Under the pieces are notes generated by a model that made no database searches, was not told the DNA's origin, and worked only from the letters and a program-made list of their open reading frames with translations. DNA of 64,000 nt from Branchiostoma floridae (Eukaryota > Chordata > Leptocardii > Amphioxiformes > Branchiostomatidae): the NCBI RefSeq assembly GCF_000003815.2, contig NC_049982.1, forward strand, positions 32,316,739 to 32,380,738. The letters are read 5' to 3'. The position numbers and the translations under genes were made by a program. Positions 50,101-62,100 of this stretch are shown piece by piece; positions within the stretch are counted from its first letter, which is position 1, and each line of letters starts with the position of its first letter.

Positions 50101-53100
50101 ATACCATTCAGGCTTAACCTAGAGTACTGTGTTTGAGTGAAATGAAATACCAATTCAGGTTTTCCTATTGTGAATCTGTTTTTGTTCCTATTTGCTGTAC
50201 AGCTAATACTCTGCTCATATTTGCTGTACAGCTAATAGTAATATGCTGATGCTAAATGGTTCACGTCAGTTCTAAGCTCTGGTTGGTTCCTGACAGAAGA
50301 TGATGAAGAAGAAAGAAGAACACACCAGCAAAAACTATGGGAATATTCATATGGGAACAGCGGAAGCCCAAGTCCACCAGCAGGTCCAAAAGGATTGAAG
50401 CCCCACCACCCAAACACTTAGTAAAACTGGGCCACACAAATCATACATGTAACTACTATTTGTTTGACAAGAACAAATAATTTTTGTTTGTTCATTTTTT
50501 GTGTGTCATATTATAGAAGCTTGTGGGTGAAGTTATGAAAGAAGTCATTTGGATACTAGTCAGTTGAATGATAATAACTAAATATGATTAGAAGGGTCTT
50601 GAAACAAGTAATGTAATTTGTGTGGCCCAGCTTGTAAACAACGTTACATACTGAATCCATGAGAAGCATGGCTCTGAGTAAGAACTCTGCCTGGACTGGA
50701 TTGTTCCGGATGAAAGCCTGGCAGATCACAAGACATCAGCTCAATAGGTGTCCATCCTTAACACAAGACTGGTATATCATAGTTTTAATCTTAAGACTAT
50801 AAGAGTAGGCCACTCTACTGGGAGATGGGAGCACTGGTCCCTATGTTAAAGATATGCCTTGCCACAGTGTACTGAAAACAAATGTTTGTAACATGCATAC
50901 ATTAATATACAAGCATAGAATTCATCTGAGTCTTGCTCCTGTTTATTATAGCCATTTATAGGGAACTCTAAACATTTAGACATTTGCAGCAAGCAAAAAA
51001 CTCGGCTTGCATGGTGCGGCTGTGACATACACAAGCTGGTGTGTTATGCTGAAGGGCAGCTATACACTCAGATACAGATACAGTCCTCTAGATCTGTAGT
51101 GGCATGGCAACGGATTTGAGTAGGCATCAGTTCTGTTACAATGCCTTCGAGGGGGAGTGTNNNNNNNNNNNNNNNNNNNNNNNNNNNNNNNNNNNNNNNN
51201 NNNNNNNNNNNNNNNNNNNNNNNNNNNNNNNNNNNNNNNNNNNNNNNNNNNNNNNNNNNNNNNNNNNNNNNNNNNNNNNNNNNNNNNNNNNNNNNNNNNN
51301 NNNNNNNNNNNNNNNNNNNNNNNNNNNNNNNNNNNNNNNNNNNNNNNNNNNNNNNNNNNNNNNNNNNNNNNNNNNNNNNNNNNNNNNNNNNNNNNNNNNN
51401 NNNNNNNNNNNNNNNNNNNNNNNNNNNNNNNNNNNNNNNNNNNNNNNNNNNNNNNNNNNNNNNNNNNNNNNNNNNNNNNNNNNNNNNNNNNNNNNNNNNN
51501 NNNNNNNNNNNNNNNNNNNNNNNNNNNNNNNNNNNNNNNNNNNNNNNNNNNNNNNNNNNNNNNNNNNNNNNNNNNNNNNNNNNNNNNNNNNNNNNNNNNN
51601 NNNNNNNNNNNNNNNNNNNNNNNNNNNNNNNNNNNNNNNNNNNNNNNNNNNNNNNNNNNNNNNNNNNNNNNNNNNNNNNNNNNNNNNNNNNNNNNNNNNN
51701 NNNNNNNNNNNNNNNNNNNNNNNNNNNNNNNNNNNNNNNNNNNNNNNNNNNNNNNNNNNNNNNNNNNNNNNNNNNNNNTATTTTTTGGCCAATACACCGA
51801 GATGAATTGTGGATCCAATCGGGATCAGTATGGCATTCAATAGCTTCTGCTACTGTCTACAAACGTTTGTGATGGCAATATATTGTATAGTTTTCAGCCA
51901 TGGTAACACTAGTTCACCTTTATCTGTGGGGTAACCTATATGGAATTTCGTAGTTTTCAAAAGCAAGGTGTTTCAGGCTATCATGCTGACGAAATGTGAG
52001 TTCAAACTGCTATATTTTGAAAATATTACAATTTGAAACCACTGTCCGTCGACTGGATATCGTTAAATGCGCTGTTTTGACAAACAACGGATATAGGTTA
52101 CCCCACGGATAAAGGTGAGCTAGCGTTATAGTTTAAAATACACAGCATATGGTCACAGACTTCAGCTGGACAACTTAAAGAAAACAAACAAAAAAATGTC
52201 AGAAAATTTGTTGCGTACATACTACCTTCAGCCTGTGCCTCCCCTGTACAAGTTATATTGAATTCTTAATAGTCAGGGGAAATCAGTAACATCAACTCTC
52301 AGCAAAGCCACATGGTAAGTGATGCAGGCATGAACAGTGTAGGGGGTCGGAGGGAATCCTTCCCCTGAAAATGTTTAATTCATAACTCTCAGAAACACTA
52401 TTTCCTGCATTTGGTGGGCTAAATTAAGTGAAATAAAGCCAACACATTTTACCTTTGTCACGAAACAACAGAAAAGTCCCCTTTGCTGGTTAATACACAG
52501 TGTAGGGACCCAAATCACAGCACAAGGGCCGAGCACAGGGGATCCCAATCACAGCGTATGGGCCCACTATGCTGCACACTGCACAGTTACAGCATCATTC
52601 AATTTACTGAGTTATGAAACAACAAGATCCTTCATGATAGACTCACGTGATAAGTCTCTCCACAAACAAGGCACTAGCGCAGAGCTGCTGTCGTGGGGGA
52701 CTCATGGCGCTGTCCACCACCTGTTCAGCCTGAAGTCGGTTCTCCTTCAGCTGGCCATCCACAGCATGGTCTACTGTCTTCTCTTGGTACTGTAAGAGGC
52801 ATCAGAGGATTAGCAGCACTGCACTAGTTGTCTATTCTGTAATAAATCCAGTAGCCCACAGTGCGATCTGGGTGTACCATATCCAATTACCATTTCACCA
52901 CTCTTTGTACTTACATGAAAAAATACACATGAAAAGTGCCAGTCTTTAGTAAGACCTTTACATTTTTGACACTTAATCATCATCAACACTTAACATGTAT
53001 GTGCACAAAACTGTTTTCTTTTAACATGGTTTAATTCTGTAACTGTACAGTAAATTATATATAAATACTCCGTAGTTTGCTCCCAGAAAAATACATATAG

Positions 53101-56100
53101 AATACAACACGATGTATTGCCTGAGGTACGGCAAAATTGCGGGTAGGACATAAATACGGGTATGATATGAAAATGAGAACAGGTTAATGTTAATGTTAAT
53201 GTTAAACCCCAACCCACACATGTCTAACAATCATGTTCCCTGCTTTTGCAAAACCATACTGTAGAAAGACCCCAATCCTACCAACCTGTAGGGTGATCTG
53301 GGCTGGTCCCTTACAAGTAGGAGAGTTCAGGGAGAAGGAACTGTGACAAGGGATCTGCAAAGTCAGCTGTAGAAAAATAGAAGTTCATTGTGAAAAAAAC
53401 ATTACATCAATGCTTGAGGTTCGAATATCATTTTCAGTACTATCCTGCACTTAGACCAACTGGAAGGAGCAAACTCTTTCCTAAATCTACAAACCTTTTA
53501 CAGTTTTAGGACTTGGTCTGAAAATTACATTTCTTTCAAATTTCCCCTGTAACTTTCCATTAATTGACAGCATTCATTTGTAATAACAGTTGGTAAAACT
53601 CTACATCAGATGTAAATAAAATGTGTAAGAAATTGCGTATGAATAAAGCATACTGGTCATAAAAACATTTTTCATGGTGTATCTTTTTATTTCTTATGTC
53701 AGGAGCCAATAAGAGCTTAGAACTACATTAGCCTATATTAGCTGTATGTTGTAAAAATGATCATTTTTTTTACTCACACACAATACTGTTGGGCCAGCCT
53801 AATGGTATAGTATTGTGTGTGACATGAGTAGCTTGACAAAAGGCTACAGGAAAAACATTCTGCATTTATGTGAAAGTGATTCACCCCTTGTATGGCAATA
53901 TACAACTGTACATGTATGACGTCATCATCGATGTGTCCAAAACAATACATTTTTCAAACTGAATCAAAGTCATTGGCGAAAGTCTCACCGAAACATGCTT
54001 GTTGTGAAAGTGATCTGGAATAAGGTCCAGATATGTGTTGTCCAGTGTCAAGTGCCGCTGCTCTCTCTCAGTGAACATCCTAAACACACATGGAATACTG
54101 TCATCATTAGCAAACATTACAAGAACATAGAGAAAACAAGTCATTGCAGCAATGTAACTTATAATGATAATGATGGAGTCTGACAAAAAACATATTACAG
54201 TCAAAACTGTATTTTGTGGCCACCTTTGCATAGTGACCACCTGGCCATTGCGGTCACTTTTTTGTCGGACCCTTAGATTTTTCCCATTGACCTAAGAATT
54301 AAGAAATACTCTATAGCGGCCATCTGTCCAATGCGGCCACGGCCACACATTAGATTTGACTTTGGCAGGGTCAGTTGAATTTTGAGACAATCGAGACAAT
54401 GTTACTTGGTGAGAAAGATTAGTGGATACTGAAATCATGTGTAACTCATTGCTTGTGGTCAATTTATCAACAATTTCTACAATAGTGGCCACCTGTCTAC
54501 AGTGGCCACATTTTCTCCAGTCCCTCAAGTGGACGCTATAGACAGGTTTGACTGTGCCTTGGCTTAAAAAGGTGTTAAGAATGCTAATACAACTTTCTCA
54601 GTAAGATTCCCCATATAACAACATCTAGCAATACCCAAGTGTCATAATTCAGACCACAGTATGGGTCCATCTTGGTTTTAATTTCATTTCATATATTCAT
54701 TAAGCCAGGTATGCACTCTCAGGACAAAAGCCCTGTTATTCAGGAGAACCTGGGTACACCAAACTACACATTGTCAAGCATCCAACCTGACAAACATAGC
54801 ATAATTACAAAATAGATCAACAGTGTGTCCAATGTGGTTTTAATGGTCAGTATGATAGGCTACAAAGTCATCAGCAAGTTGAAGTTGGTAGTCTCAAAAC
54901 CCAAGAAGAGGGAGCTGACCTGGCCTGATGCAGCAGGTGCTGTAGGTGTGGTTCTACTGTGGCCAGCAGCAGGGTGGTGTCCTCCAGCACCTGTGGGGGG
55001 ACATCTGGAACAGGTGGCTCCTGCTCACCTGCACTGGGAGGGGGCTGGGTCAGGTCAGAGGTCATCAGGTGCCGCTCCATGGGAGATGTTGCTAAATATG
55101 ACAGAAAATACAAGACAAAGATGAATAATTCTGTTTAAACTTCACAAAAGGTAAACATTTTAAAAATAATTATGTCAAATCAAATGATATGCTTTTTTTG
55201 TCACATGGCATTAATTTTGATGGTGTTCTGAAATAACAAATCTTTGAATTTTATTTAGAATTCTCCACCGTGACAGTTCTGTAATGAAACTTCATTCAGA
55301 ATTCTCCAGAACTCTGAATTGCAACATTGGCCAGAGTTCTCCAGAAATATAGGAATTCTCAGAATTCTGGAAACTTTCAAGAACTATACTGTCAGCTATT
55401 GTTAAAACATGTACATGTCAAGCCACTTCTCCTCAATCTGCTGGGTAACCTATATTTCATTGTTTTTAAAAACAGGGTGTCGATGGACAGTGTCGATGGA
55501 CAATGGTCTCAAAACTGCAATATTTTGACAATGTTACAATCTGAAACCACCATCTGTCAAATTCATATCCCTTAAATAATGTTTTTTTTATAATTAGGTT
55601 ACCCTGCAGATAAAGGTGAACTAGTGTTAATTCTACAGTAGAATAAAGATAAGATAATGAAGTTGTATGTGGACTACCTGGTAGGGAGAAGTCAGGAGAT
55701 GGCCTTGATGTGGCTGCAGTCTTGACCTGTCTGTGTTGAATCCATTCAGTAGCCATGACAGCTATGTCTCTCTCAACTCTGTCCATGTCTACAAACTCCA
55801 GCCAGGTGTCCTGGGTATGAGGAGAAGCAGGGAAACAACTCTCAATCAATGGTGCAAAATGGTTGTAACTGTAAAATTAATACATTTGGGAAAATGGAGT
55901 GTTTGCACTGGTTTTAAGTTCACAGTAGCACCATATCCTACAAGTATATTCACATACTGTTAATGGAAAAATGCTTGCGGTGGTTTTGAAATAGCGGTGA
56001 AGCCAATATGAAAACTACAAACATAAAACCACTGCAAACATTTGTGCAGGCCAGTAGACCTTTTCAAAGATGACACCATTATAGGGGGCAAACAAAATCA

Positions 56101-59100
56101 TCATCCCATGACAACACTGACCAGATCATAAACAGTACCAATGCACTCCATAACATGCATTGTTAATGGTAATGATGGGCTTTTCCCCTAGCTGTTCATA
56201 TTACTACCGTGTCTCCCAGCATCATGTAATGGAATCAGTGGGAAGGTCCATGTAACACATTGTGCTGAGTATCATTGTACAGCACAATGTCATTGATATT
56301 GGTAAGTTAACGTTACTACCTCTACAATACAGAAGAGAAATGGGGAAGGAGACATAAAAAAAAAGTACAACTATACCAGTAACATTCTAGTACTCGGCAG
56401 ATGCAAACAGACTATGGTCTACAGTGATTTTGACAGAAGTTCATAATCCATGCAAATAGGATACAAAAATTAAATGATTCACTCTTAGTCAGAACTCTAT
56501 CCACTTTTACTTTTATTGAATCAGATATTAATGAATAGATATTGAGAGAATTTGAGACTAAGTTAAGACTGCTCCATGAAGAATTGATGTTAGTTCACCT
56601 GTATCCATGTACCTAGTCCATGGACGATCAATAAAAAAAAATACTGCAATTTGAAATCCGTCCGTTGACTTGATATCTCTAAATATCTTGCTATTTGGTA
56701 TTATAATATTATCCCACGGACAAAGGTGAACTAACGTTACCTGAGAGTTCTTGAAGAGACTGAGAAGTCGTTCAGCATCATACTGCTGGGGCAGGGCGGG
56801 CAGGTACAGGTTGGGGTCGTGTAGTCTGGGCTCGTCTATCCACAGGTAGAATGAGTGGAACAACCTACAGACAAGGTTGGGTTAGATTTCTTATGCCTCT
56901 TTGAGAGATCTGTTTATACTCCCTTCACATGGGAGCCAGAATGAGCCAGAATGCTGTCTGAATGAAAATCCGTTGTATATTCCAGAGTATTCGTGGTGCA
57001 TTCTAGAAATTCTCACTGCATTCCATATTTGTGTACATTCTTGTGTCCGGCCCAAATGTTTTTGTGAAGCTCAAAACTCTAGAATTTCAATTCTAGAAAT
57101 ATCAAACAGCATTCAAAGTGTATTCTAACTGCAGTATGACCGCACTCTACAGCATTCCAACATTATTCGAATTCTGAGAACCAAAATAACAAAACAGCCA
57201 CAACTACTCTGATTTCAAATCTATGCCTTTCTCCTTTTTCAAAATGAATTACCCAATACATTTTGTACATTGGTATGACCTAAAATAAGTTTACCGTTAC
57301 AGTACAACCTTCAGTGTCTGTAGAAACTACAAAATTTGAATGATAATTACTTACTTGGATAGGTCATGATGCACTCCTGCAGAATTGGAGCCTGGAACCA
57401 GGGGTTCTTCTCTTTGATCCTCTGAAGAAATAAAATTATTTCTTGAGGTTTACACCAGTCAAACATGTAAAAAATACTAATAGTATATAGTAAAACCTTA
57501 CAGGTAAGAACAATGTCAACTTACTCTAAAAAGTCCTCTTAGAGTGATCTTTAAAGCTAGATGTCAAAGCAGCAAGTGTGTGGGCAAGATTAACTATACT
57601 TCTAGTTTTGTTTGAGGACTTCTGGCAAATTTTGCATCCAAATATGTTTTCTTGGGTGGGAATGACATAATAGAATACAACATGATATATTCTGCATCAC
57701 TCTGAGTCCCAGTCCTCCTGCATGTCAAATCATTCTCTGGCCTTCAGTCATCAGGCGATCCCTCCTATGGCTGGTAGCTTGGGGGATACGGATTTGTATT
57801 CTATATCAGATTCTGTACCATTATCGGTATAGCATGCTATAATTCTCATCTACCTGGATCAGTCTCTGAGGCTAGATCTAACGTCATTGCCGGGGTTTTG
57901 GAGGCAGCGTAATGGAAGTCTGCTGCCTCTTGTAGCCGCTTCTTCAGCTTCTTCAGCAGGGACGACTGGGAGTGAGCCTGGAAGAAACGATGCCCAACAC
58001 CTCCTCTTCCTGCCAGTCTGATGGGACAATCATGATATTTATGTTAGACATTAAATGTTAAGACATGTGTATTGATTATGTTTTGTGACTGCAGTTTGTA
58101 AGCAGTGATACTTGGTGCTGCATTACAATGTGAACCAGTCCTGAATAAAGGTGACAGATGGTCAGTGGTCGGTATTACAAACTTACTGAAATTGTTGTGT
58201 AAAAATAATATCTTTACTCAGAGAGTAAACTATGTAAAGTTAGCATTTCAATGGAGAAAAATGATAATTCATGTAAACAACTGTGTTACAGTTACTACCT
58301 CAGTCTGTTTTACACCAAGTTTGACCATAGAAGTTTGCTAAAAACGACTCTCCTTTACTTCACTCTTGTTCTTTTCTTGGAACTGTAAGCCCCAAAATAC
58401 ATGAATGCCTGTCGATATAATCACTTCATTTCAAAATCGGTCCAACATCCGGTCTAATGATTTTTTCAAGTCCGGTTTTCTGGACTGGTCCAACATGAAA
58501 AAACGGTTTTGTTTCGGTACACCGTACCAGTACCCAACCCTACTCCTGACCAGAATATCATATACCCGGCTTAGATATCCGGGTAAGGGTTACATACTAG
58601 CCTGTTACACTGGTACATATACACAAGAACTAAGGCCCCAAACCAAAACCTACCCTGAGTCTGCTGCAGGCCGATGCAGGTAGATTTGGAAGAAGCGTTG
58701 CCAGACGAGGGGTAGGAGGGGATGGTCCAGGGGCGTGGCCAGGGCCTGCTGCGCCCAGCGGTAGATCATCAGGCGATGGAGGGGCGGGGCAGACGGAAGG
58801 TGAAGTTCACTGCTCACATTCTAACATACAATAACACATAATCATTGTTGTGTTAAAAAAGGTTCAAGTTTCAGACAAACAAGAACTACAAAAGATCACT
58901 CTTTCTAGAATGTGCAAATTAGGTCTTAATCTATAGAATGAATGTTTCCAACTTTCTTGGCCACATTTGTCACGTTTGAATAGTCCTGTCATGGACTACA
59001 TAAGTTAGAAATTTCCCTCATGAATTATGCAGATTAGATCCTGACTTGCATAATCATTATCTAATCATGTCAATCATCATTAAAGTTACATGTACCTACA

Positions 59101-62100
59101 TCAAGTTATCATCTTTAAATTTTTTTTTACAAAAATACCCAGTTTCAATTCCAGAAAAGGCTCAAACCTACATGTACAATAATGTATGCCACTTCTTCAG
59201 TTTGCACAAAAGCGAAGATCAAAAGATACAAATACTGGAATTTACACTGCAGTAAAAACATGCACACACAATAATGATGATGCCTACTTTGACGGCCCCG
59301 TCCACACTGATGTTGCTGTCCTGTTGTAAGGCATTCTCCAACATCTTCCTGAGCTGGGTATCCTCCTCCCACATGCTCTCTGCCTGTAACACCTGGTAAG
59401 CCACCCACACATCTGCAAACAACAGATTCAAATCTTAGTAATACGCATTCCTCAGCTGTACAATTCAAACATGATGCATCTGTGCACAGAAGTTCACTGT
59501 TAAGGGATCCGATGACACATACCAGTGAAGGGAGATAATTCTTTATTTTTTATCATTACTAGCATTTGCTTTATGATACATATTACATCAAGCACGTAAC
59601 AGTAGTTTCATTATCATCAGACTGTGACTTATGAAAAGTAACTCTGTTGCTTTTAATGCGAGATAGCTTCATTCATAAACACGGGTCATGTGTTTTAAAT
59701 GTTAATGTTAACAATACCAAAGCTTGGTTCAAGTAAAATTGGCTTGGTGAAGAGATATGTTTTAGTATTGGTCTTAATAATATGTCTTTGAATAATATTA
59801 CCAAATGACAATAACAAGACAATAAAAAATATTAACTACTAAATTTAGTTCGAGCTCCCGCTCGAACCAATCCAGAGAGTCTTTTCCACAGCCCTCCTCC
59901 ATGACCCTTTGTATCTTGCAGGTTTGTATCATTTAACAACATTAACACCATACCTGACTGTGTAGGCTTATCCAGAAATGTTGGTGGCCCAGCACTAGAT
60001 GACATCCAGGACACCAGGGATACAAGAACACCTGGGTCTGTCTTGGTACTGAGGAGAGCCTACAGAAATGGAAACAATACATTCTGTATCTTTCCAAACA
60101 GGTCCATTTTTACTATTTAGTTAGTACATTAGCAACATGAACACTCACAACAAGAATTTCCATCGGCCACTTAAAGTTAAACAAGTATTGAGCTGTATGG
60201 GCCAGAAATGTATTTTCTTACTGCTTGTTATGCTGTGAGATGCTGTGGAAAGATCCAAGAAATAACTGGTGTGTTACGCCGAAGGGCGGTTATATATAGA
60301 TACAGAATGATACAGATATAATAATGTGAACACTGCATGTACAGTGGCAGGAAAGGTGGAAGTGATAAACAGTAATAGGCTACCTTGTATGGCATGGACA
60401 TACCTTATAGCGATCATACAGGATACTGATGGTCATGTCTTCACCCCCCTTGCACCTGAAAGCAGTCTGCAGCAGTGAGTCCAGCACCTGCAGCACCTGC
60501 GTGTTGTACCACCACTGTGGGAGGGATGTCAACAGGCGCACCCACAGCTCCAACACTGTCGTACTGGACACACGGGCCGACACAAAACCACTCTGCACCT
60601 GGAACTGAGAACAGCTGCGAATCAGCAAACCTGTCATTCATGTAAATTCACTCAAGTTGCAGTTGCTATTGGTTACTGTGTGCCTTTAGTGATGCTGCTT
60701 ACTGCATCTTAAATATGAAACCTAAATCTGTAGGCTACTCCGGTACTTTAAGGTATGTCCAAGCCGACCCTTGTAATGCCCTCATTAAATGAGCAAGGTG
60801 CTGGCGAAAAGGTGTGAAGGTGTGCTAGGGGGGAGGTGCTACTCCCCGCCCACCATTAGCATGAGTTTAGAACTAATTGGGCATCCTGTCATGCTGCCCC
60901 AAGGCCTATCACGCATTGTTTTGCTATCAAGGGGGTGAAAGGTAGCAATATGTTGCACAATGGAGGCCACTGTAACAGATTTTTCACTTATTTTCACAGA
61001 ATTTTTACCATGAAATAGTTTGCTCAGCATTGTCCAGTTTTCCACTATTTGCCTTGAAAATCGCTGTGTTATTTCCCACTCCGTTGAGCCGTTCCCAATG
61101 CAACATTCCTTCCAAACAAAGATGGCGGACAGTGCCAAACTTGTTGCAAATTTGAGTCTTAAATCTTGCAAAAGTCTTAGAAAAAAAAAAACCCAGTAAT
61201 GTATAGGGAAGTCTGCATACAAGCTGCTCTATGTATAAACAAACCTAAACATCGCTTCTACTAAGCCAGGTGTTACATGGCGTCCTTGGGTGGGCATTGT
61301 TCTTTTAACAATGACTGTCTGAGAATGAAAGCAGGATGTGTATTGGTTGTCTATAATGTCACCTTTCAGTTTTTTTTTTTTACCAAAAAACAACAACAAA
61401 ACCAAAGCGAAGGATTAGTTTGACGGTCTCTCAAAGCAAATACTCAAAAAATTATGCTGTTGCACACATGATTGATTTGTGACTTTATGAGCAATGTTTT
61501 TATACCAGCATTGTTATGGTCTAAATATCTTCAGTTTGAAAACTCTTTGCTTGGAAAGATATGTCTGTGGTAGGAACCGAAGCAAATTAACACTTGAAGC
61601 GCATAATTCTATGTTAGAACAATTTTTGCTTAGTCCACCCTACTGTTCCAAATATAATCTTTGTTTGAACCTCAAGCCCTCAACTCAAGCAGTTTACCAG
61701 AGTCTGAACCCAACACATTTCTCTAAAGCCAAGAGCACAACCCGCCGTACGTGCAAATACGTGCTGTCTACGTGCTAAAATGTGGGCATTTTTTGGGGGA
61801 TCCATAACTGGTATTATATTTATAAAGTACCGCCTCCGTACGAAATCGTAGGGAATCCGACAAATTTTGGAGCACGCAGACACGCCGTAGAACTTTACAC
61901 GTTTGTGAAGGTTAGACATCCAGGAATCGTTACAATTGAAGACGAATAAATCTTTACTTTGTGTTCATTGTTACCCTGTTCGTAGCCTGCGGTTGGCATT
62001 CAAGCTATGATGATTCGTTTTTGCAAAGAAGGAAATATAGGACAAAAATGTACAGTAACTGCTCCTTGGATGTACATAATGGTCCATACGTCATGGTCCA

